From positions 399,040-463,039 of the forward strand of contig CAJNOI010000073.1 of assembly GCA_905250115.1 (NCBI GenBank): a DNA stretch of 64,000 nucleotides. Direction: 5' to 3'. Each line of letters begins with the position of its first letter. The first letter of the stretch is position 1. This document shows, piece by piece, positions 48,763-59,817 of the stretch. The stretch comes from Adineta steineri. Its lineage: Eukaryota; Rotifera; Eurotatoria; Adinetida; Adinetidae. The notes under the pieces are model-generated. The model searched no databases and had not been told where the DNA came from. It saw only the letters and a list, made by a program, of their open reading frames with translations. The position numbers were made by a program, and so were the translations under genes.

Positions 48763-50970
48763 AAGAAAACAAAATGAAATTTTTTCCTCTTGGAATTCTA
48801 AAGATATATGGAAAAACCAATAGTTGTTGTAATTGTTGTTTTTATTGTTAAACAGAAAAAAAAATCAACGACTATGATTAAATAAAAACAAAAAAAAGAA
48901 AGTTTTAAAGTTCAAAGTCAATACTTTTTTTCTTGCTAACATAAAATGAAATATTCTAACGGATTGGAAATACATTACGAATTGAATATTTGCTCATCAG
49001 TACTTCTTTCATGAAACCTTTAGAAGAAAATTATATAGATTGTATGAAGAGAAATATTAGATCTATTCTACAATCAAAAAATGAGCTCGAACAGATGTAA
49101 TGAAGTAAAACTATTCGATTTCTTTCGCAAAAATTTGAAAATGATAGTAATACTTCGAATAAATCATGCTATATATAGATAAACGTATTGTCTTGCACAC
49201 ACTCAATTACAACTATTTGGTTCTACGATGGAAATATTTTACAACAAGGAATAACTACTTGCTCATTGACTGTATTTAAATCATTCAGTACATTATTTTG
49301 CTTTGAGCAGTTTAAAATAAAAGACGAATCTTTTATATCATTCAGCAAGGAGAACTTTATCTCTAAGAGTAACAAACAAAGTTGTTGAAATAGATGATGA
49401 AGCAGTCGCTGTATATGTAATAAGTGATGTTAATAAAGATAGTTTTTTTCTCTTTCCATAACTTATGAATATATGATAACATTTGATTCATTTTCAGGTT
49501 AGCAGACATTTGAGAGATTTCGGTTTGGATTGCTTCTTGTTTCGTTTTTTAAATTTCCTTTCTATGCTGTTCGACCGTTTTGGAACGCAATCTACATTCA
49601 AAAAAAAAAACTACAAACAATGCAAAATCTTCTTCAGTTTTTGTTAATATCCATACGTCTTTATTGAGATTCTTGTGCAGGCTCACACAGATATCCAAAT
49701 ATGAAATATACAGTTGTTATTTTGAATGCATTAGCAAGAAGTATGTACTTGCTTGAGACAGTACACTCTAAAAAATATTGGTGCTCTACTGAACCCTCAA
49801 AAAAGGTTTCGTCGTAACCAAAAAGTCTCCAAGCATGTTGAAAGTTTGAAAAACACAATAAAAAATTCTACGAAACCGTTTTCTTGAGTTCAGGACACCA
49901 GAAAAAGTTTCTGTGGGGAAACACGAAACTATTAGGGTTTCATGTGGAACTCTAAAGGTTTTGTAGGAGAAGATTCTTTCCCCTGACACACGGAACAATC
50001 CTTTAATGGTTTCATAGAATTTTTCAAACTTTCAACATACTTGGAGACTTTTTCGTAACGGTGAAACCTTTTTTTGGGAGTTTAGTAGAGCACCAATTTT
50101 TTTAGAGCGTAATTACATTTAATTTACTATTAAAAATACACAACAAAATGTAAGAGAATACACCTTTAAATTTTTTGATTTCATTATTGATTAGAACACA
50201 TCAAGTTATGGCTTAACAAGGTCCGTTTTATCTCTATGTCCATTTCTCAGTCGCCAATCGTCTTTGGTTTTTATATGTTATAAGACAAATCAAAGCGTCA
50301 CTTGGATGTTCTTTTCCTATAAAAAAGATGGTTAATTGTTGCCGATATTGAAGAGTGTTACCCTTCTCATGAATTTGTCACAGAATGCCTCAAATACGAA
50401 TTCCTAGAGCTGAAAAATTGTGCAGCGAAATATGATCGCTAGAAGTTTAGGCAGTATTTTATTTGTGAGATAATTGATCACTAGAGCGTGGCAGTGTTGC
50501 CTCAAGAAAAAGTATTTCTTTAGCCATGCAGCCGAAACGTATTTTTTCAGTATTTCGAAAATCGTTCGTAGGATCAGAGTCGATCCGTTTCACAGTTTGT
50601 CGAACGACAATTCGAAGTGGTGACTACGAAGTGCATTAGGTATTTTATGGATCTGAATAGGTATTTCGTGCCTTTTTTTGGATTGGTCGATCGTATCTTA
50701 AACGTGAATAACCTTCCTACTAGCTTGACATCAATAAATTTATTTACTTTGATCTGTTTCCTACTCTTCACGTTATTATTTTCAAAAGTAACTAAATGGA
50801 ATTTGTCCTTGAGTCACAATGAATAAAACCAACATTGGGGAGTCGATGAATAATGGGGAAAAAAACAAGTCACTACTTACATAAATAAACGAGACGAATT
50901 TTAGTTATTCATTAAACCAATTATTACCAATTTCATTTCACGCAAAAAATAGCGTACATTTCAAAGTGGA
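48763..50970. other. Intergenic region with a TA-flanked MITE
   Basis: 2.2 kb between eIF3m and the ART-TPR gene. It contains the inverted-repeat element at 49764-50109. A short protein-like plus-strand stretch around 49345-49440 (reading LRVTNKVVEIDDEAVAVYV) has no splice partner and no recognised family. The remainder shows nothing; the last few hundred bases should hold the ART-TPR promoter. Confidence 0.45.
49764..50109. mobile_element. Non-autonomous DNA transposon with long inverted repeats and TA duplication
   Basis: 346-bp element. Ends are cactctaaaaaat (left) and the complement of ttttttagagcg (right), flanked by TA on both sides (49762-49763, 50110-50111). The inverted arms extend about 90-100 bp: left ggtgctctactgaaccct, aaaaaggtttcg, aagtctccaagcatgttgaa; right mirrors it as ttcaacatacttggagactt, ggtgaaacctttttt and tagtagagcacc. 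No coding capacity. TA duplication suggests a Tc1/mariner-type mobiliser; classification is inference. Confidence 0.8.
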
Positions 50971-53898
50971 ATGGGTGCACAAAAATTAAAAGCAGACCAT
51001 ACAACAACATCAAAATCAATATCCTCATCCAACATTCGTCAACCAAGACAACGAATGGCTCAAAATTACCTTCTCCTATGGGTAGATACCAGCATCGACC
51101 AAACAAACAAAGATTATGAAAATACATTAAAACAAATACAAACTATTACTGGTGATGTCAATGTCTTCAAGGAAAAAGATGCATGCATTGACTTTCTTAC
51201 AGATACTCAAAAAGACATCAAGTCATTTCTCATTGTCAAAGATACTATGTGTCAACAAATAATGCCCCTCATTAATGATATTCCTCAGCTGCATGGTGTT
51301 TATATCTTGGATAATATTAAAATCCTACATGAAGAATGGACACAAAACTGGGCAAAAGTTAAAGGTATACATACAAATATCGAACAGATCTGTCGAAGAT
51401 TACAATCAGATATTATACAATATCATCACGACTCGATAGCCATGAGTTTTATCACGGCCAATGAAATGGCTTCAACAGATAATTTAAATCAGTTAGAGCC
51501 TACTTTTATGTATACTCAAATATTCAAGGAAATTCTTCTTGATATGAAACATGATGAACAGGCGATCAAACAGTTTACAGCTTATTGTCGGCATCATGAC
51601 TGCGGATCGGCAAAGAATATCGAGGAATTGGAAAAAAAATACCAGCCTCGATCAGCTATTTGGTGGTACACTTGTCCATCATTTATATATTCTATGCTGA
51701 ATTATGCTCTACGCTCTATGGAAGGCGATACCATTATTAATATGGGTTTTTTCATTCATGATCTTCACCAACAGATCCAACAACTATACCAACAACAGGT
51801 TAATAGTTATCATGGCAAACCTTTTTTAGTGTATCGGGGACAAGGTCTTATGCAATCAGACTTTAAAAAACTTCAAAAAGCAAAAGGTGGACTTATGTCA
51901 TTTAACAATTTCTTGTCCACCAGTAAAGATAAAGAAGTGTCCATCTATTATGCTCGAGGTGCTTCAACAGAACCGGGGAAAGTAGGCCTTCTATTTATAA
52001 TGTCAATTGATCCTTATATTAAATCACCACCATTTGCTTCCATAAATGAAGAGAGTTATTTTACGGAAGAAGAAGAAATTCTCTTCTCAATGCACACTGT
52101 CTTCCGAGTGGGTGCAATAGAACACATGGACAATATGAATCAACTTTATCAAGTCGAATTACAATTAACGTCGGATGATGACCAACAATTACGATTACTT
52201 ACTGATCGGATACGAGAAGAAGCTGGTGGTGGTAATGGATGGGAGAGATTGGGCAATTTATTGCTTAGAATCGGTCAATTTAATAAGGCTGAAGAACTTT
52301 ATAACGTATTACTCGAACAAACATCTAATGAAGATGAAAAAGCGTTTTATTACAATCAGCTTGGATTAGTGCACTCGAATCAAGGTGACTATGCAAAAGC
52401 TATTTCGTATGCCAAACAAGGACTTGAAATTCAACAAAAAACTCTTCCGTCAAATCACCCTAATTTGGCTACTACATACGGCAACATCGGCAGTGTGTAC
52501 GACTATATGGGAGAGTACTCGAAAGCACTTTCGTTTTACGAAAAAGATCTTGAAATCTGTCAAAACAGTCTTCCATCAAATCATCCTAATTTGGCTACTT
52601 CATACAATAACATCGGTTTGGTGTATTACCATATGGGAGAGTACTCAAAAGCACTTTCATTTTATGAAAAAGCACTTGAAATTAAACGAAAAACTCTTCC
52701 TTCAAATCATCCTTCATTGGCTATTTCATATAACAACATCGGTAGTATGTATAAAAACATGGGAGAGTATTCGAAAGCACTTTCATCGCATGAAAAAGCA
52801 CTTGAAATCTATCAAAAAACTCTTCCTTCAAATCACCCTGATTTGGCTATCTCGTATAATAATATTGGTAGCGTGTATTATAATATGGGAGAGTATTCTA
52901 AAGCACTTTCATCTCACGAACAAGCACTTGAAATCTGTGAAAAAACTCTTCCTGCAAATCATCCTGATTTGGCAACCTCATTCAACAACATCGGTGGTGT
53001 ATACGATAGCATGGAAGAGTACTCGAAAGCACTTACGTTTTATGAAAAAGGCTTTGAAATTAAACAAAAAACTCTTCCGTCAAATCATCCTGATTTGGCT
53101 ACCTCATACAACAACATTGGAAGTGTGTATAAAAATATGAGAGAATATTCGAAAGCACTTACATTTTACGAAAAAGATCTTGAAATCTGCGAAAAAACTC
53201 TTCCATCAAATCATCCTTCATTGGCTACTTCATACGGTAACATTGGTAGCGTTTATTACAGCATGGGAGAGGACTCGAAAGCACTTTCATTTTATGAAAA
53301 AGCACTTGAAATTCGACAAAAAACTCTCCCTTCAAATCATCCTTCGTTGGGTACTTCATACAGTAATATCGGTAGTGTGTATCACAATATGGGAGAGTAT
53401 TCGAAAGCACTTTCATTTTACGAAAAAGACCTTGAAATCTGTCACCAAACTCTTCGTTACTATCATCCTGATTTGGCTACTTTATACAATAACATCGGTT
53501 CGGTTTATTACAGTATCGGAGAGTACGCTAAAGCGCTTTCGTTTTGTGAAAAAGCAATTGAAATTCAACAAAAAACTCTACCCTTAAATCATCCTTCATT
53601 GGCTATTTCATACAACAACGTTGGTTTGGTGTATTCCAAGATGGGAGAGTACTCAAAATCACTACCATTTTACAAAAAAGCACTGGAAATCTATCAAAAA
53701 ACTCTTCTTTCAAAACGTTCTCATTTGAGTACTTCTTACACCAAGACTGATCGAATTTTTAGAAATATGAAAGACTATTCGAAAGCACTTTCAAATTATG
53801 AACGTGTTCCAGATATCAGACAACGTGCATTACTTCGAACTCATCCTCTTATTAAAGATGTGACAGAGAGTATTGAAATTGTAAAAAAGAAATTATAG
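50971..53898 (+). CDS. ADP-ribosyltransferase domain fused to kinesin-light-chain-type TPR repeats
   Basis: Single-exon 975-aa protein. Residues about 30-150 form an unrecognised alpha/beta domain (LLLWVDTSID, DVNVFKEKDACIDFL, GVYILDN). Residues about 190-400 are a mono-ADP-ribosyltransferase of the R-S-E class: Arg289 in VYRGQG, Ser-Thr-Ser 316-318 in NFLSTS, and the Glu cluster 366-369 before ILF, giving the ExE motif; it would use NAD+ to modify a protein side chain. One ordinary TPR precedes twelve 42-residue TPRs (461-964) of the kinesin-light-chain kind, consensus YNNIGSVYYNMGEYSKALSF then YEKALEI.KTLPSNHP; the last is degenerate. There is no signal peptide or membrane segment, so it is probably cytosolic. 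The target is unknown. No introns are seen, unlike almost every neighbour, which suggests retroposition or foreign origin. Known: ART-TPR fusions are abundant in bdelloid rotifers. Start is the first Met, with an in-frame stop shortly upstream. Confidence 0.88.
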   Translation: MGAQKLKADHTTTSKSISSSNIRQPRQRMAQNYLLLWVDTSIDQTNKDYENTLKQIQTITGDVNVFKEKDACIDFLTDTQKDIKSFLIVKDTMCQQIMPLINDIPQLHGVYILDNIKILHEEWTQNWAKVKGIHTNIEQICRRLQSDIIQYHHDSIAMSFITANEMASTDNLNQLEPTFMYTQIFKEILLDMKHDEQAIKQFTAYCRHHDCGSAKNIEELEKKYQPRSAIWWYTCPSFIYSMLNYALRSMEGDTIINMGFFIHDLHQQIQQLYQQQVNSYHGKPFLVYRGQGLMQSDFKKLQKAKGGLMSFNNFLSTSKDKEVSIYYARGASTEPGKVGLLFIMSIDPYIKSPPFASINEESYFTEEEEILFSMHTVFRVGAIEHMDNMNQLYQVELQLTSDDDQQLRLLTDRIREEAGGGNGWERLGNLLLRIGQFNKAEELYNVLLEQTSNEDEKAFYYNQLGLVHSNQGDYAKAISYAKQGLEIQQKTLPSNHPNLATTYGNIGSVYDYMGEYSKALSFYEKDLEICQNSLPSNHPNLATSYNNIGLVYYHMGEYSKALSFYEKALEIKRKTLPSNHPSLAISYNNIGSMYKNMGEYSKALSSHEKALEIYQKTLPSNHPDLAISYNNIGSVYYNMGEYSKALSSHEQALEICEKTLPANHPDLATSFNNIGGVYDSMEEYSKALTFYEKGFEIKQKTLPSNHPDLATSYNNIGSVYKNMREYSKALTFYEKDLEICEKTLPSNHPSLATSYGNIGSVYYSMGEDSKALSFYEKALEIRQKTLPSNHPSLGTSYSNIGSVYHNMGEYSKALSFYEKDLEICHQTLRYYHPDLATLYNNIGSVYYSIGEYAKALSFCEKAIEIQQKTLPLNHPSLAISYNNVGLVYSKMGEYSKSLPFYKKALEIYQKTLLSKRSHLSTSYTKTDRIFRNMKDYSKALSNYERVPDIRQRALLRTHPLIKDVTESIEIVKKKL
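52351..53862 (+). repeat. Twelve 126-bp tandem coding repeats (TPR)
   Basis: Twelve consecutive units of exactly 126 bp encode the 42-aa TPRs. The DNA words actcttcc.tcaaatcatcct and gagtactcgaaagcactttc recur nearly unchanged in most units, including at synonymous positions. Units 1, 11 and 12 are the most diverged. Confidence 0.92.
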
Positions 53899-55141
53899 AG
53901 AATATTCAAGAAATAAAAGAATGTTTTGTTGATTTGTTATTTAATTAAGTCTTTTTTTTTGTGTTTTGTGAGCGCGTATGCAGATCTTTGTAAATAATTA
54001 AAATGTAATGGAGAAAGTCCACTGATAGGGTATATAAATGACTCTCTCAAACATTTAAATTTGTACCTCTTTACAAGAGTATTTTCTGTAATAAACAAGA
54101 TATATTAGTTTAAATAGTAATCGTAGAATAAAACAACTTATAAAAGAATAACTTAGATGAATTGAATTATTATATTATATTGTTACACAAGGCCTCGTAT
54201 GATGAAGAGAAAGTTAAAAAAGTGCGATATGTATGTCGATATATCATTGATACATAGTCTAGTTGAATTAGTCAATTCGTATTTATTATCAATGAGAAAA
54301 AAATGAAACGAATAATCATTTATTCATGGTATGTTAATCAATTATGTTTTTTGTTTTAAATTTTAAATAAATAATCTTTTGGTGTTTGATTTGATGTCTT
54401 ACCACGATTTCTCATTATCTAATCATCATACTTAGATGTTTGACAGAGAGCGTTACTAGATATGTAATGGTATAATATGAGTAACATATCATTAAACTGA
54501 ATATACGAGAAAAAAAGAGTTCGATAATTTTGGGTGTGTGTATATTCTGGATGTAATGTGCTTTACACATTCATCTAATATGTTTGATGGTTGTATAATG
54601 CATAAGATTACTTTGATGCATAAATATTTATTAAGTATAATTATTATTTAAAGTGAAAGTTTATATTTATTCAAACGTCGATAACTTATACATATGACAT
54701 TGGGAATATTATAGATAAATTACTTCACTGTTATTTCAAATCAATCTAATATTTCTATAGAAAAATATTCATGTCATGAAGTGATACTTTAACAAATACC
54801 TAAAACTATTTTATTCTATTCAATAAGATTTCAAGATGATCGATCATGTTAGAGTGCACTTTTTCTTCTATCTAAACAGTACATCAAAAGTTAATACACT
54901 GACATTTTTATTTTCTATTCTTTTAAATTACACATACAGAAAGACTTTTACGTTCTTCACTTTACAACATGTGTTCATTTGTTTTTACTTGGAAATGCAT
55001 TTATATATAGCGAACATAAACAAAGAGATAACTATACCATTGTTTCATTTCATTATGATCTATACAGAAGAAAATATATTTATATACCATCATACATTCT
55101 AAGTTTCAGCATTGATTCGATTTTTCTAATAGATTAATACC
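53899..55141. other. Intergenic region, nothing recognised
   Basis: 1.24 kb of AT-rich sequence between the ART-TPR stop and the RRM2 start. An aataaa word lies just after the ART-TPR stop. An 88-codon plus-strand frame (54836-55102) is Phe/Tyr-rich and has no family signature. No transposon ends seen. Confidence 0.5.
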
Positions 55142-56551
55142 ATGCGAGACATTTATATTTCAACAAATGGAACTGATCTTAGTGAAAAAGATATATTAAA
55201 CGTATGTATAAAAATATAGAGAATCAACATAATAATACTATGATGAGTTTAATTCAAAAACACTGTTTATCATTCAATTTATAATTTCTTTCTTTCTTTT
55301 TTCTATTAAGAATGATAATATTAAGTCTCTCGACGATGATGAACCACTGTTACGTGAAAATCCATCACGTTATGTTTTATTTCCAATAAAATATCATGAT
55401 ATATGGAAGTTTTATAAATGTGCATTAGCATCTATATGGACATGTGAAGAAGTTGATTTAGCTAATGATATGAAACATTGGTTATGTTTAACATCTGATG
55501 AACAATATTTTATTAAACATATCTTAGCATTTTTTGCTGCTAGTGATGGAATTGTTGGAGAAAATCTAGTATGTTAAGTTATTTATTTACAAAATCCTTG
55601 TTTTAATATTTATGATTTTATAGATAGAAAAATTTTCATCCGAAGTTCAATTACCTGAAGCACGTTGTTTCTATGGTTTTCAAATAGCTATTGAAAATAT
55701 TCATTCTGAAATGTATAGTTTATTAATTGATACATATATAACAGATACACATGAACGGTAAAGATAATAAAAAAAATATTTACATATGTATTTCATAACA
55801 TTCATTCTTATTATCTCTTCTAGTGATATATTATTTAATGCTATTTCAACATTACCTTTTGTTAAAAAGAAAGCAGATTGGGCTATTCGTTGGATGAATG
55901 AAAAAACTCCATTTGCTGAACGTTTAGTTGCATTTGCTTGTATTGAAGGAATATTTTTTAGTGGATCATTTGCATCCATTTTTTGGTTACGTGAACGAGG
56001 TGTTATGCCTGGTTTAACATTTAGCAATGAATTAATTAGTCGAGATGAGGTTTGTTAATATTTTAAATGTAGATTCATAACCGATTAGTATATTAATTTT
56101 CGTAATTTTCTTTTAGGGTTTACATACAGATTTTGCTTGTTTATTATTTCAACATATTGTACATAAACCAAGTGTTGAACGTATCGAAGAAATACTTCGT
56201 GATGCTGTAAATATTGAAATTGAATTTCTTACTGATGCTTTACCATGTTCACTTGTTGGAATGAATGCTTCAGCAATGGCACAATATATTAAATTTGTTG
56301 CTGATCGTCTATTAACTGAACTTGGTTGCTCAAAAGTAAGTTTCAATAATAATTTTTTTTTTTTCTTTGTTTCTAAAGAATATTTTTAATTCCTATAGAT
56401 TTATCATTGTGATTGTCCATTTGATTTTATGAATAATATATCAATAAGTGGTAAAACAAATTTTTTTGAAAAACGTGTTGGTGATTATCAACGAGCTGGT
56501 GTTATGTCATCATCAACTGGACATCAGTTAACGCTCGATGCTGCATTTTAA
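55142..56551 (+). CDS. RRM2: Ribonucleotide reductase small subunit (class Ia R2)
   Basis: Cytosolic radical-generating subunit that, with R1, makes dNDPs. Six exons (55142-55201, 55311-55568, 55624-55757, 55824-56049, 56117-56335, 56399-56551) encode 349 aa. All six iron ligands are visible: Asp in [12 protein letters not shown], Glu and His in IENIHSEMY, Glu in [11 protein letters not shown], Glu and His in SRDEGLHTDF. The radical Tyr follows in HSEMYSLLI. The C-terminal block [18 protein letters not shown] is typical of animal R2. The extreme C-terminus, which docks on R1 and usually ends in LDADF, ends LDAAF here. The N-terminus is short, without the KEN-box-type extension of vertebrate RRM2, as in many invertebrates. 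The start is the first Met, leading by an intron into the conserved [10 protein letters not shown]. Confidence 0.94.
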
Positions 56552-57035
56552 TCTGTTTTCTTTTAAATATTGAAAATGAAATCAATTCTTTTTTTTCTAC
56601 TTGAAATTCTTTTCTTCTGTTAATACTTTTATATACATTGTGTATAATGATGACTTCGAATAATTTAAAAATATATATATAGATTAAGAAAAATAAATTT
56701 ATAAATGAAATAAATATATAGAATTAAAAATTTAATCTGTTTGATAAAAGTGGATTTATAAATTGTCATCGGTAAAAAATTGTTCCTTAATGGTAGAGGT
56801 GAGAAATAGTTTTCTAATATTTATATAAACTACAAATGATGTATATTGCGATTTTTGTTATATTTACCGGATATCATTCATATCATTCGTCTATTTGATA
56901 AGGTATTAATATCATGCTTGTCAACGTTCTCTTTTTTTTAATTCCATCATATAACGTGATCGTCTCAAAACAAGAGCATCATGTAGTTTCTTTTTTAATT
57001 TGCTCTCATTCTATAACATACATTTATATTTAGAT
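56552..57035. other. Intergenic spacer, nothing recognised
   Basis: 484 bp, AT-rich; likely RRM2 3' UTR plus the promoter of the Kunitz gene. No further structure seen. Confidence 0.4.
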
Positions 57036-57361
57036 ATGACTAAGTTATTGTTTCTTCTTATTATTTTATTAAATTCATTGATAATTATTACTCGTTGTGC
57101 ACGACCTACGGAATGTGAATTACCATTTGCTACAGGTCCATGTCGTGCAATGTTTTCTTCATTTTATTTCAATCCATCAACTAATCAATGTGAAGAATTT
57201 GTTTATGGCGGTTGTGATGGTACAAGAACTAAATTATCTGATTTTAAAAGTTTAATATTTATGTTTTAGGCAATGCTAATCGTTTTGAAAATAAAGAAGA
57301 ATGTTTAGCAAGATGTGATGGAAATAATCATCAAAATGAAATACTACACCAAGATGAATAA
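57036..57361 (+). CDS. Secreted single-Kunitz-domain protease inhibitor
   Basis: Two exons (57036-57219, 57270-57361) encode 91 aa. The first 20 or so residues are a strongly hydrophobic signal peptide ([18 protein letters not shown]). The Kunitz/BPTI domain follows with all six cysteines: [33 protein letters not shown], then [15 protein letters not shown] after the intron. The P1 position in GPCRA is Arg, pointing to trypsin-like serine proteases as targets. A short hydrophilic tail ends the protein. The single domain with a signal peptide suggests a secreted inhibitor, for example in digestion or defence; the actual target is unknown. Confidence 0.92.
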
Positions 57362-57654
57362 GATTTTCGTTTTTTTCTGTTTTAATAATAAAAAATAAAT
57401 ATTTGAATGAAAGATGTCGCTAATCTTTAGTTTCTTTCAAAAAATCTTCTAAATGATTGGTTAACGAAATTAGTGAAGTTTCTCTCTGACTGACGTACAT
57501 GTGTATCATAGATTTCATCATTTTATTTTCCAACACGAATTAATCATTGATAAAACTATTGCTTTACTAATAATGTATTATTAGTTTAGGTACGTTGCTT
57601 TATAATATTTATTATTGATTTTCAAATTGATTTTCTAGAAAAGTTACATCTATT

Positions 57655-58840
57655 ATGCCAGAAGAACCAGATTTATCTAATACAATTAAAGATGTTTGGG
57701 CACATAATGTTGAAGAAGAATTTCGTGCTATAAGAAAATTAATTGTTAAATATCATTATGTTGCTATGGTTAGTTGTTTATTATGAAGAGATTTGATCTG
57801 TAAAATTTCATATATTTATTTCGTTTAAAGGATACAGAGTTTCCCGGTATTGTTGTTCGACCTTTGGGAGAATTTAAATCAACAGCAGAATATCAATATC
57901 AATGTTTAAAACTAAATGTGGATTTTTTAAAAATTATTCAATTAGGTTTAACATTCATGGATAGTCAAGGAAAAAGTCCACCAGGAGTTTGTTCGTATCA
58001 ATTCAATTTTAATTTTAATTTAACGTAAATATATTTCGAAGAAATGTTTCCCTTAAGAATATAATGTAATATACAAGCTTTTCTTCACTTTCATTGAGAA
58101 TTCGAGGAGATCTATTCGAAAATTAGTAGAATGCATCATGTAATTACGAAGAAACATTATACTAATGCGAAATTCTTTTTTAGGATGGATATGTATGCAC
58201 AAGATTCCATAGAATTACTGCAGAAATCGGGTATACAATTTAAAAAACATGAAGAAGATGGTATTGATCCACATTTATTTGCTGAATTATTAACAACTTC
58301 AGGTGTTGTATTTATGGAAAATGTAACATGGCTTTCATTTCATGCGTATGTAGTTATATTTTTTAACTCTAAAAAATATTTTAATTTCTTTAGTGGTTAT
58401 GATTTTGGTTATCTTTTAAAAATGCTTACTGGAAAATTATTACCAGATGTTGAAAGTGAATTTTTTGAATTATTAAAAATATTTTTTCCAACTATTTATG
58501 ATGTTAAATATTTAATGAAAAGTTGTAAAAACCTTAAAGGTGGTTTAGAAGAAGTTGCTAAACAACTTGAAGTAAATATTTTGTATTAATTTAAGATTAT
58601 ATATATGTTCTATTAAAATAATTTTAGATTGAACGTATTGGTCCACAACATCAAGCTGGTAGTGATAGTTTAATGACAGGCTTAGCATTTTTTAAAATGA
58701 AAGAATTATTTTTCGAAGATTCTATTGATGAAGGAAAATATTCAGGACATTTATATGGTCTTGGACATTCAGCATTTCCAGCTGGGGGATTTACTTTTGA
58801 AAATGATCCTGTGAATGTTGTTGAAAATGAAAGTCCATAA
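57655..58840 (+). CDS. CNOT7: CCR4-NOT deadenylase subunit CAF1 (CNOT7/8)
   Basis: DEDD-family 3' exonuclease that shortens mRNA poly(A) tails in the cytoplasmic CCR4-NOT complex. Five exons (57655-57768, 57831-58024, 58184-58345, 58394-58571, 58628-58840) give 286 aa, the family's usual length. Catalytic acids: Asp and Glu in MDTEFPGIV (split by intron 1), Asp in [12 protein letters not shown], Asp in [17 protein letters not shown]. Other hallmarks are [22 protein letters not shown] and [16 protein letters not shown] 3' splice-like ttttctag 20 bp before the ATG suggests a 5' UTR intron. Strong overall conservation fits a single essential gene. Confidence 0.95.
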
Positions 58841-59035
58841 AGAAGAGTATATATCACACATTTCTTTTTTGTTTAATACGTTTAGTATTATGCGTGTCAT
58901 TTTAGTTGTTCATTTTTTTCTTTCTTTTGTATTGATTTATTATTAAGTACTGTTATTTGTACAGAAGAGCCGTGAAAGATCGAAAAAAAATAGAAGCAAA
59001 AAAGAAAATAAATCATATATATATATACATATATA
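58841..59035. other. CAF1 3' flank
   Basis: Short AT-rich stretch after the CAF1 stop, ending in an (AT)n run that served as insertion target of the hAT-like element. Confidence 0.4.
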
Positions 59036-59809
59036 CAGGGGCGGCGGAGCGTCATTAACCTAAGTGAGGCTCACAATATTTTCTCTACTGTGGACTTTTA
59101 TTAAAGCATGAAGCAAAATATAAGTCTTCTTTTTATTAGACCTCAATAAAAACTACAACGGTCATCGTGAAAATAAAATAAATCAGAGCGTACCAGAAAA
59201 TAACTTTCTCTGTTCGTTCTTCGATGCGAAAGTTGAACAGAGACTTTTCTTTGTATATGTGTGTCAAAAAGAAAAATGAATGAATGTTTGGAAGTTTTTC
59301 AGTCATTAAATACACTGTGAAGAGGATATAAATCAATCTGATCACTACTGAGCTACTTCTTTATTGCCGTAATAATATATATATATGTGTACGTGAATAT
59401 GCGCTTGAAAAAACCAAACGTTTTGGGAATAAAACTTATATAGACGAAATGAGGAAAAACTAAACATGCGAACAAGGAGACATGTAAGAAGAGGGGAGAA
59501 ATACCTGAGTACCATATAGACAAGGGAAATATCCAAGTAAAAGAAAAGAAAAACATACATGATATATATAAGCTGTATATGATATCTATGCGATAAAAGA
59601 ATAGAGAAAAGAAAAACATATAAAAAATAGGTGAACCGCACTAAAAATAGATATGTCAGAATATATATCTAGTTATGTTAGATGCCAAACATAACAAATT
59701 CTGATAATAAAGGATAATATTCAATCCGAAAATAAGTGAGGCTGAGCCTCAAGGGCTGAAAACTAAGTGAGGCTTAAGCCTCTTGAGCCTCCACGCTCCG
59801 CCGCCACTG
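59036..59809. mobile_element. Non-autonomous hAT-like DNA transposon (774 bp)
   Basis: Terminal inverted repeats of 17 bp with one mismatch: left CAGGGGCGGCGGAGCGT, right (reverse complement) CAGTGGCGGCGGAGCGT. A perfect 8-bp target duplication CATATATA flanks it (59028-59035 and 59810-59817), as in hAT elements. Subterminal copies of aagtgaggct occur on the left and twice on the right, where they form small hairpins with agcctc. The interior has only composition-driven open frames and no transposase motifs. It shares CAGTGGCGG ends with the 175-bp element at 34599. Confidence 0.85.
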
Positions 59810-59817
59810 CATATATA

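Noticed and set aside
49188..49388. 66-codon ORF upstream of the plus-strand MITE
   Set aside because: Ser/Phe-rich and without homology clues; a neighbouring frame looks equally protein-like over a shorter stretch, so neither can be supported.
52385..53587. Long plus-strand open frames (251 and 135 codons) overlapping the ART-TPR gene
   Set aside because: They are the shifted reading of the same 126-bp repeats; periodic coding DNA keeps alternate frames open. The in-frame 975-aa product has clear domains.
52351..53862. Regular repeats that could be mistaken for a CRISPR array
   Set aside because: Units are contiguous, 126 bp, coding and without unique spacers; the host is an animal.
54836..55102. 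88-codon ORF before RRM2
   Set aside because: Phe/Tyr/Ile-rich and lacking any family pattern; consistent with AT-rich intergenic sequence.
59136..59641. Minus-strand ORFs of 69-98 codons inside the hAT-like element
   Set aside because: Phe/Tyr/Ile-rich, overlapping in two frames and without transposase motifs; composition-driven.
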